This document shows positions 8,095 through 17,694 of a stretch of DNA of 64,000 nucleotides, in pieces; the first letter of the stretch is position 1, and every line of letters starts with the position of its first letter. The position numbers were made by a program, and so were the translations under genes. The notes beneath the pieces are model-generated. The model was not told the origin of the DNA. It saw only the letters and a program-made list of their open reading frames with translations, and made no database searches. The stretch comes from DASUAS01 sp963750045 (lineage in GTDB: Bacteria > Actinomycetota > Acidimicrobiia > IMCC26256 > DASPTH01), in NCBI GenBank assembly GCA_963750045.1, contig CAVVPD010000002.1, forward strand, positions 434,001 through 498,000, in the 5' to 3' direction.

Positions 8095-9120
8095 TCAGCC
8101 GTTGGGCGTGACCACCGCGCGGCTCTTGAGGTCACCCCGGCGGAACCGCTCGTACGCGTCGGGCGCCCGGTCGAAGTCGAACAGCTCGACCTCGACCCGC
8201 AGCTCGCCGGCCTCGGCGAGCGCGATGACCTCGTGCAGGTCCGAGATCGACGCCGCCATCGGGATGGAGAAGTCGCACTCCAGCGGGAGCACTCCCCACG
8301 AGATCTTCGCGGTGCCCCCGCCGGCGCCGACGATCGCCACCGTGCCGAGCGTCGCCGCGCTCGCCAACGCCATCTTCATCGTGGTGTCGTCACCGACGAA
8401 GTCGAACACCGCGGTGGCGCCGAGACCACCGGTGAGCTCGCGGACGCGCGTCGAGGTGCCGTCGTCCGACAGCAGGCTCTCATGGGCCCCGAGCTCGCGC
8501 GCCAGGTCGAGTCGCTGCTGGACGACGTCGACCGCGATCACCTGCGCGCCGGTGAGGCGGCGCAGGTACTGCACCGCGTACGAGCCGAGTCCGCCCGCGC
8601 CGATGACGACGGCGGTAGAACCCGGGATCAGCTTCGGGAGCGCCCGCTTCACCGCGTGGTACGAAGTCGCGCCCGCGTCGGTGAGCGGACCGACGCGACG
8701 CGGGTCGAGCGACGTCAGCGGCACGAGCTCGCGACGCGGCACCACGAGGAAGTGGGCGAGGCCACCGTCCTCGCCGTACCCCCGGCCGCTCGCGCCGCGC
8801 GGGCAGTAGTTGTCCTGACCGCGCAGGCAGTACTGGCACCGCCCACAGGAGTGGATGCCCGCGACCGCGACGGGCTGGCCGACCTCGAGGTCGTCCACGC
8901 CGGTGCCGAGCCGCTCCACCCATCCCGCGCTCTCGTGCCCGAGGGTGAAGGGCAGCTCCCACGGGATCAGCCCCGGGGGCGAGTCGAGGAACAGGAAGTC
9001 GCTGTGGCAGAGCCCGACGCCGGCCACCTTGATCAGCACCTCGTCGGGCGCCGGCACCGGGACGTCGACCTCCCGGAACTCGGGTGGCTTGCCCCACTCC
9101 ACCAGTTGGTACGCGGTCAT
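8095..9120 (-). CDS. Zinc-dependent alcohol dehydrogenase (MDR family)
   Basis: 341 aa. Catalytic zinc ligands are C and H in GLCHSD and GHESAG. The structural zinc site is CGRCQYCLRGQDNYC, with all four cysteines. The NAD(P) loop is GAGGLGSYAVQ, followed by AVDVVQQR, whose Asp favours NAD. The acid TAYQ start at 9120 is 5 bp from the upstream SDR stop, so the two form a short operon. It oxidises an alcohol or reduces an aldehyde in the cytosol; the substrate is unknown. Confidence 0.92.
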   Translation of the reverse strand: MTAYQLVEWGKPPEFREVDVPVPAPDEVLIKVAGVGLCHSDFLFLDSPPGLIPWELPFTLGHESAGWVERLGTGVDDLEVGQPVAVAGIHSCGRCQYCLRGQDNYCPRGASGRGYGEDGGLAHFLVVPRRELVPLTSLDPRRVGPLTDAGATSYHAVKRALPKLIPGSTAVVIGAGGLGSYAVQYLRRLTGAQVIAVDVVQQRLDLARELGAHESLLSDDGTSTRVRELTGGLGATAVFDFVGDDTTMKMALASAATLGTVAIVGAGGGTAKISWGVLPLECDFSIPMAASISDLHEVIALAEAGELRVEVELFDFDRAPDAYERFRRGDLKSRAVVTPNG

Positions 9121-9125
9121 CGCGC

Positions 9126-9965
9126 TCAAGGCGGCCATCCTTCGAGGAGCTGCATCCGCTTGCACAGGCTCTGGGAGTACACCAGCGTCCCCGCGTGCTC
9201 GAGCGCGTCCGGTGACGAACAGAGCCACGCGATCGCCGCGCCCGTGACCTCCGGCGGTGCGCCGCGGAACCGCTTGCTGAACTGCTCGTCGCTGGGCTTG
9301 TCGTTGGTGGTGAAGCCGGGGTCGACGTTGAACGCGAGGATGCCCTGCTCGGCGAACTCGACGTGCAGCTGACCGGCAACGCGGAGGAACGCCGCCTTCG
9401 ACGCGCCGTAGCCGAGCCCCCATCCGCCCTCACCGGCGGGCGCCGGCGGATCCATGGTCGCCGTCGCCGACGAGAGGTTGACGATCCGGCCGCCGCCGCG
9501 TTCGAGCATGCGCGGCACCACGAGCTGGATGATGTGCAGCTGGTGCACGTAGTTGCCGACGACGAGCTTGGTGGCGTCGTCGAGGTCGAGCTCGAGGACG
9601 CGGTCCATGCGCCCCGGGCCCTGGTAGATCGCGTTGTTCACCACCGCGTCGATATGACCCCACTCCTCGTACACGGTCGAGACCGCGGCGTCGATCGACG
9701 GGCGGTCGAGGAGGTCCATCGCCACCGGCAGCGCTCGTTGCCCGGCGGCATCGATGGCGGCGGCGGTCGACTCGAGGCTGCCGGCGACGACCGACACCTC
9801 CTGGGGGTCGCGCACCGAACCGGGGGTCATGCGGCCGTCCCCTTCGTGCACCGTGCGGGCGGCGATGGCGACGTCGTAGCCTGCGTCGGCGAGTGCGAGC
9901 GCGGTCGCCCGGCCGATGCCACGACTCGCCCCGGTGACGAAGGCGATCGGAGGACTCGAGGTCAT
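9126..9965 (-). CDS. SDR-family oxidoreductase
   Basis: 279 aa with TGASRGIG cofactor loop, NNAIYQ, the serine region NLSSATATMD and the active-site YGASKAA. A long loop after residue 45 (EGDGRMTPGSVRDPQEV) and the C-terminal YSQSLCKRMQL tail are specific to a subfamily common in actinobacterial catabolic clusters. TAGCCT 8 nt before the ATG suggests leaderless transcription. Its ATG shares bases with the divergent crotonase ATG (CATG at 9963-9966). Confidence 0.9.
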   Translation of the reverse strand: MTSSPPIAFVTGASRGIGRATALALADAGYDVAIAARTVHEGDGRMTPGSVRDPQEVSVVAGSLESTAAAIDAAGQRALPVAMDLLDRPSIDAAVSTVYEEWGHIDAVVNNAIYQGPGRMDRVLELDLDDATKLVVGNYVHQLHIIQLVVPRMLERGGGRIVNLSSATATMDPPAPAGEGGWGLGYGASKAAFLRVAGQLHVEFAEQGILAFNVDPGFTTNDKPSDEQFSKRFRGAPPEVTGAAIAWLCSSPDALEHAGTLVYSQSLCKRMQLLEGWPP

Positions 9966-10782
9966 GGTCGCGGAGGCTAGCGGTACTGGAGAGTTCCTTC
10001 TCGTCGACGATCCGGCACCCCGGGTGCGGCGCCTGACGCTCAACCGGCCCGAGAAGCGCAATGCCATCAGCAACCAGCTGCGGGCCGCGCTCTACGACGC
10101 GTTGCACGCCGCCGACCGGGACCCCGACGTCGGCGTGAGCATCATCCGCGGCGCGGGCCCGTGCTTCTCGTCGGGCTACGACCTCAAGTCGAACCTCTCG
10201 GAGGGGCGGCCGTTCTACACCCCGCCCGGCGACGGCACGTGGTCCCGCCACGTCACCGACGGCTGGTCGCAGCTGTGGGACCTCGCCAAGCCGGTCATCG
10301 CCCAGGTGCACGGGTACGCGATGGCGGGCGCCACCGAGCTGGCCGCCGCCTGCGACCTGGTCTACGCGGCCGAGGACGCATGGTTCAGCTACCCGGTGGT
10401 GCGAGTATTGAGCCCGCCCGACTTCCAGTTCCACACCATGATCGTCGGGATGCGCGCGGCGATGGAGCTGATGCTCACCGGCGACGCGATCGACGGCCGG
10501 GAAGCGGCTCGAATCGGCATGGCGAACCGCGCCTTCCCCGAAGCCGACCTGGAGCGCGAGACCTTGGCGATGGCGACGCGCATTGCGTCGATCCCGAGCG
10601 ACCTGCTCCAGATCAACAAGCGCACCGTGCACCGCGCCATGGAGTTCAAGGGCGTGCGCACCGCGACGCGCGCCGGATCCGAGCTGCAGGGCCTGGCGAG
10701 CAACCTCGAGTCGACGCGGGAGCTCTTCGCCGACCCGTCGGCCGCGGTCAAGCAGGCAGCGAAGCCCGCAGGTACTTCCTGA
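9964..10782 (+). CDS. Enoyl-CoA hydratase/isomerase (crotonase) family protein
   Basis: 272 aa. Crotonase features include LTLNRPEKRNA, the oxyanion-hole GYDLKSN, and AGATELAAACD with the first catalytic glutamate. The second glutamate position (FxxPE) reads FSYPVVRV, so the canonical two-Glu hydratase site is incomplete and another crotonase reaction is possible. The start ATG overlaps the divergent SDR start; no in-frame ATG, GTG or TTG lies close downstream. The 3' end overlaps the convergent gene by 35 bp. Confidence 0.86.
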   Translation: MVAEASGTGEFLLVDDPAPRVRRLTLNRPEKRNAISNQLRAALYDALHAADRDPDVGVSIIRGAGPCFSSGYDLKSNLSEGRPFYTPPGDGTWSRHVTDGWSQLWDLAKPVIAQVHGYAMAGATELAAACDLVYAAEDAWFSYPVVRVLSPPDFQFHTMIVGMRAAMELMLTGDAIDGREAARIGMANRAFPEADLERETLAMATRIASIPSDLLQINKRTVHRAMEFKGVRTATRAGSELQGLASNLESTRELFADPSAAVKQAAKPAGTS

Positions 10783-11698
10783 ACGCGCTGGTGCTGTAGT
10801 TCTCGTGCTGCTCGCCCCAGGCCTCGACGCCGTCGACGTCCCAGCGCACGAGGTAGTTCCAGCCCACCAGGTTCTCGTTGCAGAAATTCACGAAGCGGCT
10901 GACGCACTCGCCCTCGGCGCGCAGCGTGCGACCGAGCTCGTCGACCCCCTCGACCAGCACGCGGGTGACGGTGCCGGTTCCGGTGTCGCGCTGGAGGATC
11001 TCGCGCCGCCCGGTCGTGAGCCGTGACACCTCGCCGTCGCGCAGGTGGAACCCCATGATCATCGGGTAGTCGTCGGTGACGTTGGCCGTGATCGCCTGGA
11101 ACGACGCGGTGTCGGACGTCGCGTGGCTGTAGGGCATCTCGGTGGCGGTGTACGCGCCGGAGGACATGAGGTACGGGCCGAACGGGTTGCGCGGGCCCCA
11201 CGAGCGGTCGCGCGCGCCGTACGAGTCGACCGCGATGGTCTCGCCGTCGAGCACGAGGGTGCCGGTGAAGCGGCCGAGCTGGTCGAGGTGGCCGCCGTCC
11301 GGACCCGACGTCTTGGTCGACAGCGGATCCATCACCGCGGTGAAGGTGAGGTCGACGGCGATGTCGTCGCCGTCGGGATCGCGGTACGACAGCTCGTAGA
11401 CGTGTTGGGGCTCGACCGCGCGGTAGTGGAGACCGTTGGCCAGGGTGAAGTCGCTGAGCGGGCCGTCCGGGAGGGGGAGGTGCCAGAACTGCTTGTAGTA
11501 CCGGCAGTTCCACGGCGAGTCGCCCCGGTCGTCCCAGACGAAGACCGCGGCCGAGCACACCCCCTGATTGGGCCGGAAGAACGGGTAGAACCAGCCGGCC
11601 AGCTTCCGCTCCGGGACCGAGAACGCGAACCAGGCCGTCTCGCTCCAGAACGGGTCGTCGCTCGTCGGCGGGTGGAACTCGTCGTCCGGATGCGTCAC
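10748..11698 (-). CDS. Conserved protein of unrecognised function
   Basis: 316 aa from the GTG at 11698, which has GGAGGG about 7 nt upstream. I do not recognise a characterised family. It is rich in aromatic and beta-strand segments (WFAFSVPERKLAGWFYPFF, CRYYKQFWHLPL, FTGTLVLDGETIAVDSYG, RDRSWGPRNPFG), reminiscent of two-domain beta-barrel proteins (DUF7064/7065 or hydroxyneurosporene-synthase-like) found with actinobacterial catabolic genes. There is no signal peptide or membrane segment. Its position between a crotonase and a D-aminoacylase-like gene suggests a catabolic role. Confidence 0.75.
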   Translation of the reverse strand: MTHPDDEFHPPTSDDPFWSETAWFAFSVPERKLAGWFYPFFRPNQGVCSAAVFVWDDRGDSPWNCRYYKQFWHLPLPDGPLSDFTLANGLHYRAVEPQHVYELSYRDPDGDDIAVDLTFTAVMDPLSTKTSGPDGGHLDQLGRFTGTLVLDGETIAVDSYGARDRSWGPRNPFGPYLMSSGAYTATEMPYSHATSDTASFQAITANVTDDYPMIMGFHLRDGEVSRLTTGRREILQRDTGTGTVTRVLVEGVDELGRTLRAEGECVSRFVNFCNENLVGWNYLVRWDVDGVEAWGEQHENYSTSAFRKYLRASLPA

Positions 11699-11771
11699 CC
11701 CCACCCTCCAACCTGCGTCAGTGATGGCCCGTATGTCGCCACGTACGACGCACGTTCGGGTTGCGGCGCGC

Positions 11772-13518
11772 TCATCGGGCGCCGCGGAGAAGCTTGCCGG
11801 GGCGGGCGCCGGTGTCGACGCCGCGACGGCGCGTGACCGCCCCGCCGACCAGGGTGGCGACGTAGCCGTCCGCCTCCTGGAGCAGGCGACCACCGCCGGC
11901 AGGGAGGTCGTGCGCCAGACGGGGCATTCCGAGCGACAGACGGTCCAAGTCGATGACGTTGACGTCGGCCTTCTTGCCGGGCTCGAGTACGCCGCGGTCA
12001 CCGAGCCCGAACAGTGACGCGGTGTCGGACGTTTGCTTCTTGACCAGGTACTCGAGCGGAAGCTTCTCCCCCCGCGTTCGGTCGCGCGCCCAGTGGGTGA
12101 GCATGAACGTCGGGATCGACGCGTCACAGATCAACCCGCAGTGCGCGCCGCCGTCGGACAGCCCGGAGACCCCACCCGGGTGCAACAACATCTCGCGGAT
12201 GGCCTCGTGATTGCGCTCCGCGTAGTTGAAGAACGGGAGCATGAGGAGGTGACGCGCACCGTGCTCGAGCATCACGTCGTAGAGCATCGCCATCGGATCG
12301 ACGCCGGCGGCCTCGGCCATGGCTGCGATCGTGCGATCGGGCGTGGGCTCGTAGACCGGTGGGTCGCCGAGCGAGTACAAGCGGTCGAGCGATGCCTGCA
12401 CGAGGAGGAACATGCCGTCGAACAGGACCGACGGATCGGGGGCGACGTCGTCCTCGGTGAGGATCCGCGCCCGCACCTCCGGCCGGGCGAGCTCTTCGAG
12501 CAACTCATCGGGCGACAGGCGCGCCGCCAGCTCGCGGTAGGTGGGCCGGCCGCTGAACCCGTGACGCGTCGGGAACCCGAGCAACATGCCGAACGGGCGC
12601 GCGGCAACCTGCGGCACCACCTGCGCGCCGGCTTCGTAGGCGCGCAGCGACTCGTCCATGAGCCCGCGCCACGCGTCGGGGGCGGCGTCGATCTGCACGA
12701 GCGTGAACGACACCGGCAGATCGAGATCCTCGGACAGTCGACGCATCCACCCCATCTCCTGCTCGGGCGCGAGGAGATCTTCCCCCGCCGCGCCGAGCGG
12801 CGCGAGCTCGAACACTGCGCGACCGCCGCGCTTCATCGCGTGACCGAGGGCGAAGAGCTCGTCCTCCGCCGCGAACGTGCCCGGCACCGGCCGGCCGTCC
12901 ATCGCCCGGTGACCGAGCGTCCGCGAGGTGGAGAACCCCAGCGCGCCGGCCTCGACCGCCTCCTGCACGATCGCGGCCATGGCCGCGATCTCGTCGGGCG
13001 TGGCCGGCTCGTTGGCCGCGCCTCGCTCCCCCATCGCGTACCGCGCGCACCGCACCGTGCGAAACCTGCACCCCGATGTCGACCGCGAACTCGCGCGCGT
13101 CGAGCGCGTCGAGGTACTCCGGGAACGACTCCCAGCTCCAGTCCATCCCCTCGGTGAGCGCGGTGCCGGGGATGTCCTCCACGCCCTCCATGAGGCTGAT
13201 GAGCCACTTCTCGTCGCCCGGGCGGACCGGGGCGAACCCCACCCCGCAGTTGCCGGCGACGACGGTGGTGACACCGTGCCCCGACGACGGCTCGAGCAGC
13301 GGGTCCCACGTGGCCTGGCCGTCGTAGTGCGTGTGGATGTCCACGAACCCCGGCGTGACGACCATGCCCGTGGCGTCGATGGTCTCCGCCGCCCCGCCAT
13401 CGAGCGGACCGTGGGAGACCGCGACGATCGCGCCGTCGCGCAGCGCGACGTCGCCGACGAACCGAGCCTCGCCCGTGCCGTCGACGATCGTGCCATTGCT
13501 GATCTTGACGTCGTACAT
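11772..13518 (-). CDS. N-acyl-D-amino-acid deacylase-like amidohydrolase, apparently frameshifted
   Basis: About 581 aa if one extra base near 13041-13042 is ignored. The N-terminal frame (13518 to about 13045) carries GFVDIHTHYDGQ and VAGNCGVGFAPV, typical of the D-aminoacylase family. The C-terminal frame carries MGERGAANEPATPDEI, GFSTSRTLGH and SDGGAHCGLICDASIP, and ends LEPGKKADVNVIDLDRL. The join reads HGAVRA then YAMGERG if one base is removed. The ATG at 13518 has AGAAGGA upstream and the P450 stop is 19 bp away. Metal ligands (HTH, SDGGAH) are present, so the intact protein would be active. Confidence 0.85.
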
Positions 13519-13536
13519 GTCGTGTCCTTCTCGCGG

Positions 13537-14730
13537 TCAGGCGGGGTCCAGCACGAGCTCGACCTCGGCGCGGTTGACGCCATTCACGAAGGCGTTGGGC
13601 AGGAAGTCGATCGAGCCGGGGACGACCCGGATCTCGCGCACCCGGCGCACGAACTCCTCGAAGAAGAGGCGGATCTCGAGCCGGGCGAGCGCGGCACCCA
13701 GGCAGAAGTGGGTGCCGAACCCGAACGCGAGGTGCTGGTTGTCGGTGCGGGTCACGTCGAGCGTCTCGGGGTCGTCGAAGTGCGCGGGATCGCGATTGGC
13801 CGACGGGTACATCAACACCACCTGTTGACCCTTGCGGATCGTGGTTCCGTGCATCTCGTAGTCGCGGTTCGCCACCCGGCACATGTTCAGGATGGGGGTG
13901 ACGTAGCGGATGAACTCCTCGGTGGCGACGGTCATGTCCGCGCCGTCGCGCAGCAGCTGGTACTGGTCGGGCCGCGCCGAGAGCTCCAGGATCGTGCGGG
14001 CGATCACGGTGCGCGTGGTCTCCGCCCCGCCGTCGAGCAACAGCAGGCAGTCGCTGATGACCGGGTCGAGCCCGATGGACTCACCGTTGATCTCGGCCTT
14101 CGTCCAGACCGTCATGATGTCGTCGGCCGGGCAGCGCTGCTTCTCCTCGTAGAGCTCCTGGCACGCGCCGGCGAACTCGATGGCGGCGAAGATGACGTCG
14201 TCGGTGGCGGCGCGCGGGCCACCGCCGCCCACGATGGTCCGCTCCGACCACTCCTTGAGCTTCGGCCACATCTCGTGCGGGTACCCGAGGAGGAGACCGA
14301 TCATCTGCGCCGGCAGTGGCGCCGCGAGGTCGTCGATGATCTCGACCCGGTCCTTGGTCGCGGCGGCGTCGAGCAGTCCCGCCACCACACCCTTCACGTG
14401 CTCCTCCCACCGCATCACCGTCTTGGGCGTGAAGCCCCGGTTCACGAGGAGTCGGCGCTTGGTGTGCATCGGGTCGTCGAGACCGATGATCGAGGGGTCG
14501 GCCGGCAGGTTGGGTCGGTACCCGCCCTTCTCGATGTCGGAATTGATGAAGACGTCCTTCGCCTTCTCGATCTCGAGGATGTCGTCGTACCGCGAGATCC
14601 CCCACAGCTCGTTGAGGTCGTCCCAGTACACAGGCGCGTTCTCGCGCAGCCACGCGTACGTGGGTGACGGGTGGCCGGCGTACAGGTCACCGTCGAGGAG
14701 GTCGATCACGCGAGCGTCGGCGCTGGTCAT
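13537..14730 (-). CDS. Cytochrome P450
   Basis: 397 aa, the size of a soluble bacterial class I P450. The I-helix motif is GGAETTR, the ExxR motif is in EEFIRYVTP, and the haem-binding loop is FGFGTHFCLGAALAR. TAGCAT lies 6 nt before the ATG, so it is likely leaderless with its own promoter. It is probably cotranscribed with the downstream aminoacylase-like gene (19 bp gap). It needs a ferredoxin and reductase, neither of which is encoded in this window. Family resemblance is to actinobacterial P450s acting on lipids or terpenoids; the substrate is not predicted. Confidence 0.95.
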   Translation of the reverse strand: MTSADARVIDLLDGDLYAGHPSPTYAWLRENAPVYWDDLNELWGISRYDDILEIEKAKDVFINSDIEKGGYRPNLPADPSIIGLDDPMHTKRRLLVNRGFTPKTVMRWEEHVKGVVAGLLDAAATKDRVEIIDDLAAPLPAQMIGLLLGYPHEMWPKLKEWSERTIVGGGGPRAATDDVIFAAIEFAGACQELYEEKQRCPADDIMTVWTKAEINGESIGLDPVISDCLLLLDGGAETTRTVIARTILELSARPDQYQLLRDGADMTVATEEFIRYVTPILNMCRVANRDYEMHGTTIRKGQQVVLMYPSANRDPAHFDDPETLDVTRTDNQHLAFGFGTHFCLGAALARLEIRLFFEEFVRRVREIRVVPGSIDFLPNAFVNGVNRAEVELVLDPA

Positions 14731-14753
14731 GGGGCGATGCTACGCCGGACCCG

Positions 14754-15584
14754 TCAAGGCTTCACCCACGGACCGGACCCGTCGAGGGTCATCACCGTGA
14801 GCGCCCGCTCGGCGATCAGGTCGAGGCTCACGTGCACCGCGCCGGTGGTCGACTCGTCACAGTCGCAGAGGTAGACGGTCCCCTCGACCATCTCCTCCAT
14901 CGACTCCTTCTGGTCGTCCCGGATGACGTGGCCGGCGAGGGCCTCCGCGCCCTCACTCATCACCGCGGCCCGTGGCTCGACGGTGTTGACCCGGATGCCC
15001 CGGCCCCACAGCTCGTGCGCGAGCGCGTTGGTTTCGCGGTTGAGCGCGGCCTTGGAGGCGCCGTACATGCCGGTCGTGCTGGCGAGGCCCTCCACGCGGA
15101 ACGGAGGACCGGGCGAGTGCGACGCGGTCGCGCTCGACACGTTGACGATCCAACCCTCGCCGCGTTCGAGCATCGCCGGCAGCACCGCCTGCGCGAGGTC
15201 GAGCGGCGCGTGCACGTTGACCTCGAAGGTGACACGTCGCCGCTTCAGCGGCATCTCCGACGGGAGCGCGTACATCGCCGCCGCCGCATTGTTCACCAGG
15301 ATGTCGATCGGGCCGCCGAGCTGCGCGACCGCCTCGGGGACGATACGGGCCCGGTCGTCGCCGTCGGTGAGGTCGGCGGCGATCACGGCGGCAGTGCCGC
15401 CGTGCGCCCGCATCAGCTCGGCCGTCTCGGTGAGGCTCCCCGACAGCGTCGCGTGGGCGTCGAGCGTGCGGGCGACGATCGCCACCGCCGCGCCCTCCGC
15501 CGCGAGCCGCTCGGCGATGCCGGCGCCGATGCCCCGGCTCGCGCCGGTGACGATGGCGCGCCGTCCGGCGAACCGCCCGCTCAT
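14754..15584 (-). CDS. SDR-family oxidoreductase
   Basis: 276 aa with TGASRGIGAGI, DILVNNAAAAMY, the serine region NVSSATASHS and the active-site YGASKAALN. It is the last gene of the MarR-led operon; its ATG overlaps the stop of the DegT-family gene by 4 bp. The SESMEEMVEGTVYLCDC-like C-terminal region and the loop PPFRVEGLASTTGM match the same broad subfamily as the SDR at 9126. It probably reduces or oxidises a product of the preceding enzymes. Confidence 0.9.
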   Translation of the reverse strand: MSGRFAGRRAIVTGASRGIGAGIAERLAAEGAAVAIVARTLDAHATLSGSLTETAELMRAHGGTAAVIAADLTDGDDRARIVPEAVAQLGGPIDILVNNAAAAMYALPSEMPLKRRRVTFEVNVHAPLDLAQAVLPAMLERGEGWIVNVSSATASHSPGPPFRVEGLASTTGMYGASKAALNRETNALAHELWGRGIRVNTVEPRAAVMSEGAEALAGHVIRDDQKESMEEMVEGTVYLCDCDESTTGAVHVSLDLIAERALTVMTLDGSGPWVKP

Positions 15585-16825
15585 GCCGACACCTCGCGGC
15601 GATTGGTGAACCCGTGCTCCTGCAGGAAGCGGCCGGCGGCGACGCAGAGGTATTCGATGTCGTCGTCGTCGAGGCCGTGGTTCAGCGGCAGGATCAGGCC
15701 CTGTTCCATCACGCGGTCCGCGTTCGGCAGACCGGCCGCGGGCGCCCGGTGCGGCACCGTGGCGAACGCAGGCTGGCGGGTCACGTTGCCGGTCCACACC
15801 ATGCGGGTGTCGATCCCGTGGGCCTCCATGTACTGCTGGAACTCCGCCCGGCGGATGCCCGACTCGGGCCGCAGCATGATCGGAAACATGTGCCAGCCGG
15901 TCTCGAGTTCGGGGAGCTGCCGGGGCAACGTGAACACGTCCGGGTAGATGCCGAAGAACGCGGAGAGGAGGTCGAAGTTTCGCTGGCGGCGGGCGAGGTT
16001 GACCGGGAGCTTCTTCAGCTGCACGTTGCCGAACGCGGCACTGATCTCGCACGGCTCGAAGTTCCAGCCGACCTCGTCGAAGATGAAGAGGTTGTCGTAC
16101 TCGATGCCGTCGACCTCGGTGAAGAACTCGCGGTCGCCTTTCCTGGTGCCGAAGAACTGCGGCTCGGACCGGCGGCCCCACCGGCGGAGCAGGAGACACC
16201 GGTCGATCAGCTCGTCGTCGTCGAGGAGCACCATGCCGCCGGTCGCCGCGGCGGTGATGATGTGGGCGAGGGCGAAGCTCGTCACGCTGATGTCGGAGCG
16301 CGTGCCCGTCGGCGTGCCGCGGAGCTTCGCCCCGAGTGCGTCGCACGAGTCCTCGATCACCAGGAGGCCGTGCGCGTCGGCGATGGCGCGGATGCGGTCC
16401 CAGTCGGGAGCGTTGCCGATGAGGTTGGGGGCGAGGATCGCCTTGGTGCGGGGCGAGATCATGGCCTCGATGGCGCCGACGTCGATGTTGTAGGTGTCCG
16501 GCTCGACGTCGACGAACGCGGGGACGATCCCGGCGCGCACGAGTGGCGCGATGTCGGTCGAGAACGTGACCGCCGACGTGATGACTTCGTCGCCGTGCTC
16601 GCACCCGAGCAGCTCGACGGCCAGGTAGAGCGCCGACGATCCGGAGTTGCACATGATCCCGCGCCGCTTTCCGAAGTACTCGGCGACGCCCTGCTCGAAC
16701 GCCTTGACGTTCTTGCTGATCCGCAACGCCGACGGTCCAGCGCGCAGCACCTCGACGACGGCCTCGATCTCCTCTTCTCCGTGCACGCTGCCGGCGTATT
16801 CGATCCGGCGCTGGTCAGTTCTCAC
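15581..16825 (-). CDS. DegT/DnrJ/EryC1-family PLP protein with His in place of the catalytic Lys (ColD/RfbH-like)
   Basis: 414 aa from the GTG at 16825, which overlaps the upstream stop. The fold is clear: CNSGSSALYLAVELL, ILAPNLIGNAPDWD, and EDSCDALGAKLRGTPTGT with the PLP-N1 aspartate. Where aminotransferases of this family have SFxxxK, this has SFALAHIITAAATGG, with His188. SFxxAHxIT is the hallmark of the 3-dehydratases ColD and RfbH (E1), in which His acts on a PMP/PLP-sugar adduct. The Fe-S cysteines of E1 are not seen after LRRWGRR, so it is closer to ColD on that point. Operon partners are not sugar genes, so the substrate is open. Confidence 0.85.
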   Translation of the reverse strand: MRTDQRRIEYAGSVHGEEEIEAVVEVLRAGPSALRISKNVKAFEQGVAEYFGKRRGIMCNSGSSALYLAVELLGCEHGDEVITSAVTFSTDIAPLVRAGIVPAFVDVEPDTYNIDVGAIEAMISPRTKAILAPNLIGNAPDWDRIRAIADAHGLLVIEDSCDALGAKLRGTPTGTRSDISVTSFALAHIITAAATGGMVLLDDDELIDRCLLLRRWGRRSEPQFFGTRKGDREFFTEVDGIEYDNLFIFDEVGWNFEPCEISAAFGNVQLKKLPVNLARRQRNFDLLSAFFGIYPDVFTLPRQLPELETGWHMFPIMLRPESGIRRAEFQQYMEAHGIDTRMVWTGNVTRQPAFATVPHRAPAAGLPNADRVMEQGLILPLNHGLDDDDIEYLCVAAGRFLQEHGFTNRREVSA

Positions 16826-17694
16826 GTCATCTCCTCCAGCTTGAACACCCGGACCGCGTTCTCGCGCAGGAACTTGGGCCACACGTGGTCGCGGAACGGC
16901 ACGTTTGGCATCTCGATGAAGATGCGCTCGAGGGTCAGGCCCATCGGGTAGTAGCCCGCGTACATGATCTTGTCGGCCCCACGCGTGTTGGCGAAGTCGA
17001 TGATCGCCTGCGGGTAGTGCTTGGGCGCGAAGGCACTCGGCATGTAGAAGAGGTTCGGCCACTTCAGCATGAGCTTCACCGCCAGCGCTTCCCACGGCTC
17101 GGCGCCATGACGCATCACGATGCGCAGCTCCGGGAAGTCGTAGCAGACCTCGTCGAAGAACATCACGTCCTGACACCCCGACGGGAAGCGCGGGCCCGCG
17201 ATCCCGGCGTTGGACACGATCGGGATGTCCAGGTCGATGCAGGTCTGGTAGATCGGGTAGTAGCGACGGTCGTTCACCGGCACCTGCGGGTTGCAGCCGG
17301 CGGGGAACGTCGTCACGGCTTTGATGTCGTGTTGCTCCTTGGCCGCACGGATCTTGCGCACCGCGCCGGTGATGTCGTTGGGATCGATCTCGGTGCTGGC
17401 GATGAACCGGTCCGGGTGGTCGCGCAATGCGCGCTCGGTCGCCTCCGAGCCGATCCCGCACATGCCGATGTCGACACCCCACTTGTCCATCTCCGCGATC
17501 GTGACCGCGACGCCGTCCTGCTCCTCGTCGAGCTTGTTGGGCACGTCCTTGAACATGTACCCCGCAGGGAACTCGGCGGTACTGGCATCCTCCGCACGCG
17601 TGGTCTGCCGCAGGTAGTCGTACGTCTTCGACGCGTTCGCCTTCGGGAAGCTGATCATGAGATCGATGGCGCCGATGTCGGTGGGCATGGTCAT
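16822..17694 (-). CDS. Amidohydrolase-fold protein with degenerate metal site
   Basis: 290 aa TIM-barrel protein related to amidohydrolase 2 by its overall pattern (MDKWGVDIGMCGIGS, HPDRFIASTEIDPND, RIVMRHGAEPW). The key positions of active members are altered. The N-terminal DxH reads IDLMIS, the mid-barrel His reads IVSNAGIAGP, and the terminal GSDYP reads AGYYPMG; only the His of RHGAEPW remains. It may be a metal-independent enzyme or a scaffold. It overlaps the upstream MarR gene and the downstream DegT gene by 4 bp and 4 bp, so the three are tightly coupled. Confidence 0.8.
   Translation of the reverse strand: MTMPTDIGAIDLMISFPKANASKTYDYLRQTTRAEDASTAEFPAGYMFKDVPNKLDEEQDGVAVTIAEMDKWGVDIGMCGIGSEATERALRDHPDRFIASTEIDPNDITGAVRKIRAAKEQHDIKAVTTFPAGCNPQVPVNDRRYYPIYQTCIDLDIPIVSNAGIAGPRFPSGCQDVMFFDEVCYDFPELRIVMRHGAEPWEALAVKLMLKWPNLFYMPSAFAPKHYPQAIIDFANTRGADKIMYAGYYPMGLTLERIFIEMPNVPFRDHVWPKFLRENAVRVFKLEEMT

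Noticed and set aside
14664..15947. 427-residue plus-strand frame antisense to the SDR and DegT genes
   Set aside because: Low-complexity charged sequence, no fold signature; it spans the boundary of two well supported minus-strand genes.
15581..16825. Calling the DegT gene a sugar aminotransferase
   Set aside because: The PLP-lysine position is His188 in the SFxxAHxIT pattern of 3-dehydratases, so transamination is unlikely.
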